Assembly: GCA_902797915.1 (NCBI GenBank)
Contig: CADBUK010000042.1
Location: 1-13,343, forward strand
Direction: 5' to 3'
DNA: 13,343 bases
Origin: Oscillospiraceae bacterium
GTDB taxonomy: Bacteria > Bacillota > Clostridia > Oscillospirales > Acutalibacteraceae
Below, in pieces: positions 1 through 6,673 of the stretch. Made by a program: the position numbers and the translations under genes. The notes beneath the pieces are model-generated. The model worked only from the letters and a program-made list of their open reading frames with translations, searched no databases and was not told the DNA's origin. Every line of letters begins with the position of its first letter. The stretch's first letter is position 1.

Positions 1-71
1 CGTAGCACAATGGCTAATGCATCAGATTCCGATTCTGGAGATTGGGGGTTCGAGTCCCTTCGGGCAGACCA
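1..71 (+). tRNA. tRNA-Arg (anticodon CCG), 5' truncated by the window edge
   Basis: The anticodon stem is at 22-26/34-38 around a 7-base loop with anticodon CCG at 29-31, which reads the Arg codon CGG. The T-arm is GGGGG-TTCGAGT-CCCTT, the 3' acceptor strand is CGGGCAG with discriminator A, and CCA is encoded at 69-71. The D-arm pairs GCA with TGC. Only the last two bases of the 5' acceptor strand are inside the window, so about five bases are missing upstream. Encoded CCA and the intact loops argue for a functional gene, not a remnant. Confidence 0.93.
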
Positions 72-106
72 AAAAGAAAAACACCCGCAAGGGTGTTTTT
101 CTTTTT
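71..106. terminator. Bidirectional intrinsic terminator after tRNA-Arg
   Basis: This is a perfect 16-bp inverted repeat (71-86 with 91-106) around a GCAA tetraloop. It has a GC core of CACCC/GGGTG flanked by A5-G-A5 and T5-C-T5 arms. The U-rich arm lies downstream in both directions. It can therefore end the tRNA transcript on the plus strand and the rmuC-methyltransferase transcript on the minus strand, which stops at 161. Confidence 0.9.
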
Positions 107-160
107 GCGGAAGGGATTTGAAACGACCTCCAAGAGTAGCGCAGTTTGTGCCGCAATTCA

Positions 161-922
161 TTAATCAAGTTTAAAATACGTAATATAAAGCCTATGCTTA
201 ACCGTGAATTCCTTCGGGAATTCGGAAAGCATTTGCTTATGGGCGGCGCTCCATTTTTCAAAGGCTTCCCCATTCATCGAAGCCAGAGTGCCGCGGCAGG
301 CGCACATTCTGCCGTGCCAGTTTTCGCGGGTAAACGGAATTTCGCAGTCAAGGATTTCCGTCTGCCTGCCTGCAAACAAATCGTCAAACATATCCCGATA
401 GCTTTGAGCCGGTTCCCATTCGGGATTAAACCGCTTAACAAGCGCAAGGCTTTTTGCCGTGATTTCATCATCATAAACGAAATCAAGATAAACCTTGACA
501 AACACGCCCTCAGGCTTTAGCATACGGCGGATTTCCGAGCGCATAATTTCCCTGTCAAAATACCAAAAGCACTGAGCCGCGGTAATAAAATCAAACGCGT
601 TATCAGGCAAGCCCGTATGCTCCGCGGGAGCGGCAATATACTCTATATTCCAGCCGTTTTCCGCAGCTGTTTTTTGCGCAAATTCAATCTGCTTTTCGGA
701 TATATCCGCGCCGAAAATGCGGGCGTTTTCGTTATACAAATTCTGCGGCAAAATGCCCGTACCCGTGCCAATGTCAAGCCACGAGGTACCGTCCGCCGCA
801 ACGCCGAAGCCGCGCAGCTTTTCATATAAAACGGGCGGATAAATATCTCTGAAACGGGCATATTCAGCCGAGGTCAGCCCCCAGTCAAAAGCATTGCCCT
901 TATCAACATTTTTCAGTTTCAT
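161..922 (-). CDS. Class I SAM-dependent methyltransferase, substrate unknown
   Basis: This 253-residue cytosolic protein has a Methyltransf_11/UbiE-like Rossmann fold. The SAM-binding motif I LDIGTGTG is at residues 49-56. The acidic residue ending strand 2 (GAD, 71-73) would contact the ribose, and the motif region LPDNAFDFITAAQCFWYFD lies at 105-123. The family transfers methyl groups from SAM to small molecules, lipids or proteins, and nothing here shows which. The start ATG overlaps the rmuC stop codon as ATGA, so translation is probably coupled to rmuC; the upstream GAAG is only a weak ribosome site. It is the last gene before the bidirectional terminator at 71-106. The length is normal for the family and all core motifs are intact. 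The methyltransferase class is secure and the biological role is open. Confidence 0.88.
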   Translation of the reverse strand: MKLKNVDKGNAFDWGLTSAEYARFRDIYPPVLYEKLRGFGVAADGTSWLDIGTGTGILPQNLYNENARIFGADISEKQIEFAQKTAAENGWNIEYIAAPAEHTGLPDNAFDFITAAQCFWYFDREIMRSEIRRMLKPEGVFVKVYLDFVYDDEITAKSLALVKRFNPEWEPAQSYRDMFDDLFAGRQTEILDCEIPFTRENWHGRMCACRGTLASMNGEAFEKWSAAHKQMLSEFPKEFTVKHRLYITYFKLD

Positions 923-2121
923 TCTTCAAGACCTAAAATATCGGTTGCGTCAGCGCTGTCAAGGGTTTCAACGGTGCGCAGATTTTTCTGAATGATTGCG
1001 TTGCGGTGGTCCGCCTCGTCAAGCACCTTGCCCGCCTCGTCAACCTTTTTGCGAGCCTTTGCAAGCAGCTCGCCGAATTTATCGTACTGCGCTTTAGCAG
1101 CGCCGAGAACCTTCCAAACCTCATTAGCTTTTTTATTTATTGCCATTGTTCTGAATCCCATTGCAAGCGAATTAAGAAGCGCGATAATCGTGCTCGGGCC
1201 CGCAATCATTACGCCCTCGGCCTGCAGCCTTTCCGCAATACCGCTTTTGCTTGAAGCAATTTCGGCATAAAGCCCCTCTGTTGCAAGATAAAGAATTGCA
1301 AACGGAGTGGTTTCGGGGGTGCTGATATACTGGCGCACGGTGCGTGCCTCGGTTAAAACGCGCTGTTCAAGCGCTTTTTTTGCCCTTTCAAGCTCCTCAA
1401 GATTACCTTCTTCCGCAGCGGCGGAAAGGCGGATATAATCCTCCATCGGAAACTTGGAATCAAGCGGAAGATATGTAACGCCGTCATCCTCCTGATTAGG
1501 AATACGCACGGCAAATTCAACCTGACCGTTATACTTTGGATTTGTTTTCACATTAACGTCGTACATACCCGGAATGGTTTCGTCAAGCAGGTTGCCGAGC
1601 TGTACCTCCGCCCAGGTTCCCCTTGCCTTAACGTTTGTAAGCACGCGGTTTAAGCCCTTTACGTTATCCGTTACGCCCGCAGAAAGCTCCTTCATTTCGC
1701 CGAGGCTTTTATAAACATTCTGCAGCTGCTCCGAAACGGTTTTGAACGAAGCGTTAAGCCGCTGATTAAGCGTTTCCGTCAGCTTTTCGTCAACGGTTTT
1801 GCGCATTTCGTCAAGCTTTTTCTCATTGCTTTCCTGCATAAGCGTAATGGCGTCGTTAACCTTTTTGGTCTGGCGCTCCGAGTTTTCGTTAAGAGATTCG
1901 TTAATTTTCAGCATTTGCTGGTAATTCTTCTCCGTAAGGGTATTCATCTGCTGCGAAATGGTTTGCAGCGCCTGAGCATTCTGCTGAGAGGTAATGTCTA
2001 ATTTCTGGTCAAGCAGTGCAACGGAATTGTCCGCCTTCGGCTTTTTAGCGAGCAGAGCAATAAGCAAAACAACAATGATTACCGCAAGCGCGATAAGAAC
2101 GTAAAGCAATATATTTTCCAT
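919..2121 (-). CDS. rmuC: RmuC family membrane-anchored, nuclease-like protein
   Basis: The product is 400 residues. It has an N-terminal membrane segment (about residues 5-25), a long coiled coil rich in Q, N, E and K (about 35-150), and the RmuC core: GTWAEVQL at 168-175, VEFAVRIP at 201-208 and LPLDSKFPMEDY at 218-229. Asp221 and Lys223 fit the PD-(D/E)XK-like nuclease signature proposed for the family. Known RmuC proteins limit recombination at inverted repeats; the biochemical activity is poorly defined. The frame extends to a TTG at 2133, but the ATG at 2121 is preferred because GGAG at 2128-2131 sits 6 bases upstream of it, so the TTG lies inside the ribosome site. The gene overlaps the downstream methyltransferase by 4 bp and has its own candidate promoter at 2165-2193. 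Confidence 0.93.
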   Translation of the reverse strand: MENILLYVLIALAVIIVVLLIALLAKKPKADNSVALLDQKLDITSQQNAQALQTISQQMNTLTEKNYQQMLKINESLNENSERQTKKVNDAITLMQESNEKKLDEMRKTVDEKLTETLNQRLNASFKTVSEQLQNVYKSLGEMKELSAGVTDNVKGLNRVLTNVKARGTWAEVQLGNLLDETIPGMYDVNVKTNPKYNGQVEFAVRIPNQEDDGVTYLPLDSKFPMEDYIRLSAAAEEGNLEELERAKKALEQRVLTEARTVRQYISTPETTPFAILYLATEGLYAEIASSKSGIAERLQAEGVMIAGPSTIIALLNSLAMGFRTMAINKKANEVWKVLGAAKAQYDKFGELLAKARKKVDEAGKVLDEADHRNAIIQKNLRTVETLDSADATDILGLEE

Positions 2122-2127
2122 AAGCGT

Positions 2128-2131
2128 CTCC
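2128..2131 (-). promoter_or_regulatory. Shine-Dalgarno site that sets the rmuC start
   Basis: The minus-strand sequence reads TTGGAGACGCTTATG. GGAG is 6 bases before the ATG at 2121. The in-frame TTG at 2133 overlaps this site and has no comparable site of its own, so the ATG start (400 residues) is preferred over the TTG start (404 residues). Confidence 0.75.
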
Positions 2132-2164
2132 AAAACTGATGTTATAAATAGTTAATATGTTTAT

Positions 2165-2193
2165 ATAATATCACAAAATATTTTATAAAACAA
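2165..2193 (-). promoter_or_regulatory. Candidate sigma-A promoter for rmuC
   Basis: On the minus strand the -35 candidate is TTGTTT (2188-2193), then a 17-base spacer, then the -10 TATTAT (2165-2170), preceded by TGA to make an extended -10. The -35 is weak (3 of 6) but the spacing and extended -10 are good. The leader to the rmuC ATG would be about 37 bases. This site and the hisC promoter (2211-2239) sit back to back without overlapping. Confidence 0.5.
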
Positions 2194-2210
2194 TTATTAA
2201 TTATTAACAG

Positions 2211-2239
2211 TTGCTAAAAAGGGACTATTATGATAAAAT
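2211..2239 (+). promoter_or_regulatory. Candidate sigma-A promoter for the hisC-transporter-LRR unit
   Basis: The -35 TTGCTA (2211-2216), a 17-base spacer and the -10 TAAAAT (2234-2239) are preceded by TGA, giving an extended -10. The hisC ATG is at 2272 with AAGGA at 2261-2265. No terminator or other promoter is evident up to 6613, so this is the likely promoter of all three genes. Confidence 0.6.
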
Positions 2240-2271
2240 AAGATATATTACTAAAATTGTAAGGATTAATA

Positions 2272-3345
2272 ATGGAAAAGCTTTGGAGAAGAAATGTCAG
2301 GGACATTGACCCCTACGTGCCCGGAGAGCAGAGCAAGGAGCAAAACATCGTTAAAATTAACGCTAACGAAAACCCCTACCCTCCCTCCCCGCAGGTGCAA
2401 AAGGCAATCAATGACTTTAATTGCGGCAAATTAAGATTTTACCCTGACGCTAATGCTACTGATTTTAAAACCGCCGTGGCGGAGTTTTATGAGCTTGAGG
2501 CGGAAAACGTTTTCCTCGGCAACGGGTCTGACGACGTGCTTGCGCTTGCGTTTCAGGCATTTTTTAACAGCGATTTACCGATTGCATTTCCCGATATAAC
2601 GTACAGCTTTTACCCCGTGTGGTGCAGGCTGTTTGAAATTCCGTTCAAAACGTTTCCTCTGGGCAGCGATTTCAGAATTAACCCCGAGGATTACAGGGCG
2701 GAAAGCGGCGGAGTGGTAATACCCAACCCGAACGCGCCGACCTCGCTAGGCGAGGGCAAGGCTTTCATTGAAAAGCTTATGGATTACAACCGCGACTGCA
2801 TTGTTATAATTGACGAGGCGTACGTTGATTTCGGCGGTTATTCAAGCGCCGAGCTTGTTAAGAAATACGACAATCTGCTTGTAACGGGCAGCTTTTCAAA
2901 AAGCAGAAGCCTTGCGGGTATGCGAATAGGCTACGCGCTTGGAAGCAAGGAGCTTATCGGCATACTTGAGGCTGTTAAAAATTCTTACAACAGCTACACC
3001 GTAAGCAGTATTGCAATGGCGGCTGGTACCGCGGCAATTAAGGATAAGGAGTATTTTTACACCACCGTTGCCAAGGTTATTACCACCCGTGAAAGAGTCA
3101 AAACCGAGCTTGAGGCTCTCGGCTTTGAGGTGCTTGATTCGCAGACAAATTTCCTTTTTGCAACCCACGGCAAGTATTCAATGAGGGATTATTTTGAATG
3201 GCTGAAGGGGCAGAAGGTTTTCATTAGGTATTTTAATTTGCCGAGGATTGACAATTACGTTCGCATTACCGTCGGCACAAATGAGGAAATGGATATATTT
3301 CTTGCGAAAACAAGGGAGTATATTGATTTTATAAACACAAAATAA
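2272..3345 (+). CDS. hisC: Histidinol-phosphate aminotransferase-like PLP enzyme
   Basis: This 357-residue fold-type I aminotransferase matches the usual HisC length. It carries the N-terminal VKINANENPYPPSP motif (residues 27-40), GNGSDD (83-88), NPNAPTS (152-158), DEAYVDF (181-187) and the PLP-lysine motif SFSKSRSLAGMRIGYA with Lys210. The C-terminal arginine motif RITVGT binds the substrate carboxylate in this family. HisC interconverts histidinol phosphate and imidazole-acetol phosphate with glutamate/2-oxoglutarate. Close relatives act on aromatic amino acids or threonine phosphate, and no his gene is adjacent, so the substrate is not certain. The ribosome site AAGGA is 6 bases upstream of the ATG. 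The gene leads a probable operon and is followed after 20 bp by a transporter gene. Confidence 0.85.
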   Translation: MEKLWRRNVRDIDPYVPGEQSKEQNIVKINANENPYPPSPQVQKAINDFNCGKLRFYPDANATDFKTAVAEFYELEAENVFLGNGSDDVLALAFQAFFNSDLPIAFPDITYSFYPVWCRLFEIPFKTFPLGSDFRINPEDYRAESGGVVIPNPNAPTSLGEGKAFIEKLMDYNRDCIVIIDEAYVDFGGYSSAELVKKYDNLLVTGSFSKSRSLAGMRIGYALGSKELIGILEAVKNSYNSYTVSSIAMAAGTAAIKDKEYFYTTVAKVITTRERVKTELEALGFEVLDSQTNFLFATHGKYSMRDYFEWLKGQKVFIRYFNLPRIDNYVRITVGTNEEMDIFLAKTREYIDFINTK

Positions 3346-3365
3346 ATTTTTAAAGGGGAAAATTT

Positions 3366-5186
3366 ATGGCAGGTAAAGGACAATCAAAGGTAAAGCAACT
3401 CTTTACCGAAATTAAGACTCACTGGAGTAAACCTGCACCCGGAAAATATGTCCCGTACAAAGAGTACCTGAGCATACTTTTCGGCTCCGGAAGCAACTAT
3501 GCAGCATCCAAAATTCTGGAATACATAGCTTTCGGCGCAGGCTGCTATCTGATGATGTATCATTACAGGCTTCCGTACATTACCTACTCGGTAATCGGGC
3601 TTATTAATATGCCTCTCGGATACCTCTGGGCAATCCTTTGGTGGATTGTTAGTGACAACCTGGGCTTCTTGCCCAAACGAACGGAGAAAAAGCTATACTT
3701 CGTATACGTAGGCTCGGCGTTACTCGGCTTATTTATGATATTCTTCGATTTCACGCCGTTCCTTAATCCAAACAACACAATCGTTGCAACGCTCAATTCC
3801 TTCAGGGGAATATCGGCTGCCTCGTCAATTAAAATCCTGGGCACCTTTATTCTTAACAGCGGCTGGAAGGGCGCGCGCAACATCTTCTGGAGAAAGAAGC
3901 TTATTCCTAAATTCGGACGATATAAGTACTCGCTTTACTGCGATTATATCCCGATGAACGTTATGGTAATCCTTATCGGCTGGCTGCCGTTCTACAACAC
4001 AATCGGCGACGAGGTTACAAGAGTGTGGGTTGCAAACCTGCTGTTTGCAATTTACTGCGTATTCGGCTTTGGCAACAACCTTGAAATGTGCTGCCAGAAT
4101 ATCTCGCCAAACATTCGCGAGAGAATTTTTGTTAGAGCATATCCCATCAAGCTTTCACATCTGTTCTACTCAATTTTAGCAATCCTTATCCCCGTATTTA
4201 TCGGTATGACCAAGGATAAGTGGGCTGATATTGCGGTATTCAAGTGGATTATTCCCGGTATTTTCTTCACATTCTCAACGCTTACGGTTATTCTTGCAGG
4301 CAAGATTAAGGAGCGTATTCCGCAGCCACCGCTTGAAAAGAAGGTTAACATCAGTATCTGGGACGGTATGTTCGGCGTAATGCGCAACAAGTATAAGTGG
4401 ACGCTTACAATCGTAGGTCTGCTTGACTCGCTCGGCAACGGTATGCTGGCATTTACAACAATTCTGTACCTGTACACCTTCCGTCTGAGCGGACTTGCAT
4501 ACTCGCTTATAGTTGCGCTGGTATCCTTTGCGGGAACGCCGCCGGATTTCTTTACACCTTACTTTATAAAGAAATTCACGTATAAGCAGATAATGATTTT
4601 CTACCAGTATTCAAGGGCAATCGGCTACACCGTTATAGTGCTGAGCTATCTTTTCCTCGGCCACAACCTGAAGCTGTGCGGTATCATCTCAATTGTAATG
4701 CTGTTTATTATGGAAATGTGCAAAACCGTGCCTACATCCGTTGGGCACGATATGGATATCCGTATCAGCGACTACCAGATGTACCTGTCGGGCGAGAGGC
4801 TTGAAAACTTCTCCGGAGTATTCGGCTGGTTTACCGGCCCGATTACAACCTTCGTTGGCCTTATTATTCCGCTGCTTATGTTAAGAGGCGGATTCAACTC
4901 TAACTTTGACGTACTGTTTATTGACGAATCCAGAAGCCGTATAATCGTTTTACCGATTATTATGGATATTATAGGTTATCTTCTTATGTCCATCCCATAC
5001 TTCTTCTGGGATTATGACGACAAGAAGCAGAATGCCGTTATGGAGGTTCTTCGCCGCCGCGAAGAAGTTACCAGAAAGCAGATGGAAGAGGGCGACGACA
5101 GCACTCCTGAGGAGAACGTTGCCGCAGCCTTAGAGGCTGAAGAAACCGAAGCTACCGAAAATGAAGCTGTGGAGGTGATGTCATGA
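3366..5186 (+). CDS. MFS transporter of GPH (MelB-like sugar:cation symporter) type
   Basis: This polytopic membrane protein of 606 residues has about 12 hydrophobic segments between residues 45 and 548, with a cytosolic central loop around 312-345. The segment 462-488, with DMDIRISDYQ and SGERLEN, resembles the conserved D-x-x-DY-x-x-x-TG-x-R-x-E motif of glycoside-pentoside-hexuronide symporters, which import sugars with H+ or Na+. The protein is longer than typical family members (about 450-500), partly through an acidic cytosolic C-tail (about 550-606) rich in Glu. The ribosome site AAAGGGG is at 3352-3358. Its stop overlaps the start of the LRR gene (ATGA), implying coupled synthesis. 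The substrate cannot be read from the sequence; family membership is moderately sure. Confidence 0.8.
   Translation: MAGKGQSKVKQLFTEIKTHWSKPAPGKYVPYKEYLSILFGSGSNYAASKILEYIAFGAGCYLMMYHYRLPYITYSVIGLINMPLGYLWAILWWIVSDNLGFLPKRTEKKLYFVYVGSALLGLFMIFFDFTPFLNPNNTIVATLNSFRGISAASSIKILGTFILNSGWKGARNIFWRKKLIPKFGRYKYSLYCDYIPMNVMVILIGWLPFYNTIGDEVTRVWVANLLFAIYCVFGFGNNLEMCCQNISPNIRERIFVRAYPIKLSHLFYSILAILIPVFIGMTKDKWADIAVFKWIIPGIFFTFSTLTVILAGKIKERIPQPPLEKKVNISIWDGMFGVMRNKYKWTLTIVGLLDSLGNGMLAFTTILYLYTFRLSGLAYSLIVALVSFAGTPPDFFTPYFIKKFTYKQIMIFYQYSRAIGYTVIVLSYLFLGHNLKLCGIISIVMLFIMEMCKTVPTSVGHDMDIRISDYQMYLSGERLENFSGVFGWFTGPITTFVGLIIPLLMLRGGFNSNFDVLFIDESRSRIIVLPIIMDIIGYLLMSIPYFFWDYDDKKQNAVMEVLRRREEVTRKQMEEGDDSTPEENVAAALEAEETEATENEAVEVMS
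5171..5179 (+). promoter_or_regulatory. Near-perfect Shine-Dalgarno site inside the transporter gene
   Basis: GGAGGTGAT is fully complementary to the 16S anti-SD core and lies 7 bases (measured from GGAGG) before the ATG at 5183. It overlaps the last codons of the transporter. With the ATGA overlap it indicates strong translation of the LRR protein in step with the transporter. Confidence 0.85.
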
Positions 5187-6613
5187 GCAAAAAGAACAAA
5201 AAGAACGCACCTGAAGCAGTAGAGGAAAAGGCTGACGATTTCCTTGCACAAGAGGCTAAAGAGGCTGCCGAGCAGGCACCCGAATACACACTTGACATCC
5301 CTGACGACGAGGTTTGGACATATCATATTGACGGACTCCAGGCTCCCAAAATCGGCGCGTCCTACGATAATGCAAGGAAGCTGAAGATACTTGTTGTTGT
5401 AACTCTGCTTATTGCAATTTCGCTTAGTATCGGCTTTTCCGTAAGAGCTCTGAAAACGACTGAATACAAGTATTCCGAGCTTGACGACGGCACCTACGAG
5501 CTTGTATCCTACACAAACCCGGGCAGCGTAAGAGACATCAGAATCGACTACGTTGACGGCGACCCGAGCAAGCCGATTACCGCCCTGCACGACTACGCAT
5601 TTAACTGCGACGGCGCGATTGAAAGAATTTACATCGGCAAGGATGTTAAGCAGATTGACGGCAAATCCATCTATTCCTGCTGGAATGTTCAGTATGTTGA
5701 TATTGACGACGACAACCCGTACTACTGCGACGTTGACGGCGTTGTTTACACAAAGGATATGACCAAAATCATATTCTACCCCACCGATTATGACAGAACC
5801 CTCAGAATTAAAGAGGGCTATGCTCATCTGACCTGGGAATGCGAGGTTTGCGGCAGGCAGTACGACGTAAATACCGGCGACCCCGATAACGGAATTGCGC
5901 CCGGCACATTGCCGACGGAATTCCCGGAGGATTTTGTATGCCCGGGTAACAACGGCAAGCCCTGCGATTCCAAAACCAACAGCTACTACCAAGCTTACCA
6001 TTCAGAGCTGGAGGAGGATAACGGCGGCGAGATGTGGGAGCTTTGGGGCACCACGGAGAAGTATGACGAGGCGTTTTACGAGGAATATAACCTCAAGACC
6101 AGAACATACATCGTGCCTTCAACCGTTACCGAAATCGGTCAGCTTGCATTTGCGTATGCAAACCTTACCGAGCTTTATATCCCCGAGGGTGTAAAGGTTA
6201 TCGGCAATCAGGCTTTGTTTAAGATTGAAACTCTGAGGCACATTTATTCATACAAGACCGATACCAAAATTACAGGCACGTTCTACGACACGCTGCCCCA
6301 GCTTACAAACGTTTACAATTCTCTTCCCGAGGGACTTGAAAGCATCGGCTCTGACGCCTTCTATCATCTCAGAGGACTTGATTATATGTACATCCCGTCC
6401 TCAGTTACAAAAATCGGCCACCACTGCATGTGGGAAGCTATTTACAAGGATGACGACAGCAAGGAGCTTGTAGGCATTACTGAGGTTAACGTTGCGGCAG
6501 ACGAGGAAACCTTTAAGAACAACTGCGAACGCGGCGAAAGCTGGGTTCCCGAATACAACAACGGTTTATTCAGCAAAAAGGTTCCCGTAAACTACGGCGC
6601 AGCAAGAGTATAA
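5183..6613 (+). CDS. Membrane-anchored BspA-type LRR protein with a rubredoxin-like insertion
   Basis: The product is 476 residues. An acidic, Lys-rich N-terminal stretch (1-67) precedes one membrane segment (about 68-87, core VVVTLLIAISLSIGF). Positive residues before it (RKLK) put the N-terminus inside and the rest outside. Residues 130-210 and 305-415 carry LRR_5 repeats, for example IGQLAFAYANLTELYIPEG and IGSDAFYHLRGLDYMYIPSS. Between them lies C220-x2-C223-G-x2-YD, then GDPDNGIAPGT (232-242), CP at 253-254 and C261. This matches rubredoxin, including the exact 30-residue step from the second to the third Cys, but the last knuckle is C-x7-C rather than C-x2-C. LRR_5 proteins are usually surface adhesins or binding proteins. 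Coupling to the upstream symporter suggests a partner or ligand-presenting subunit. The LRR and membrane parts are sure; metal binding is inferred. Confidence 0.85.
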   Translation: MSKKNKKNAPEAVEEKADDFLAQEAKEAAEQAPEYTLDIPDDEVWTYHIDGLQAPKIGASYDNARKLKILVVVTLLIAISLSIGFSVRALKTTEYKYSELDDGTYELVSYTNPGSVRDIRIDYVDGDPSKPITALHDYAFNCDGAIERIYIGKDVKQIDGKSIYSCWNVQYVDIDDDNPYYCDVDGVVYTKDMTKIIFYPTDYDRTLRIKEGYAHLTWECEVCGRQYDVNTGDPDNGIAPGTLPTEFPEDFVCPGNNGKPCDSKTNSYYQAYHSELEEDNGGEMWELWGTTEKYDEAFYEEYNLKTRTYIVPSTVTEIGQLAFAYANLTELYIPEGVKVIGNQALFKIETLRHIYSYKTDTKITGTFYDTLPQLTNVYNSLPEGLESIGSDAFYHLRGLDYMYIPSSVTKIGHHCMWEAIYKDDDSKELVGITEVNVAADEETFKNNCERGESWVPEYNNGLFSKKVPVNYGAARV

Positions 6614-6625
6614 TTAAACATAAAG

Positions 6626-6653
6626 AAAGACGGCTTCTTACGAAGCCGTCTTT
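6626..6653. terminator. Bidirectional terminator between the LRR gene and clpC
   Basis: A 12-bp stem (AAAGACGGCTTC, 6626-6637, with 6642-6653) closes a TTAC loop. On the plus strand it is followed by a run of T after the stem, ending the transcript 13 bp after the LRR stop codon. On the minus strand the trailing bases (TTTCTTTA) are less uniform, so it should also end clpC, probably less efficiently. The genes converge here. Confidence 0.88.
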
Positions 6654-6673
6654 TTTTAGTTATCAGTTTTATA

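Noticed and set aside
107..160. AGGGATTTGAAACGACC resembles the complement of a tRNA T-arm, suggesting a second tRNA or remnant on the minus strand
   Set aside because: The stem does not pair and no anticodon arm or acceptor can be built, so there is no support beyond a short chance likeness.
22..273. Minus-strand open frame of 83 residues across the tRNA and its terminator
   Set aside because: It runs through the antisense of a tRNA and a terminator and overlaps the end of the methyltransferase; the ending CPKGLEPPISRIG is a common false translation of tRNA sequence.
5012..6001. Minus-strand open frame of 329 residues opposite the transporter end and LRR gene
   Set aside because: It is the antisense of two well-supported genes, has low-complexity Val/Ala-rich composition and no ribosome site or family signature.
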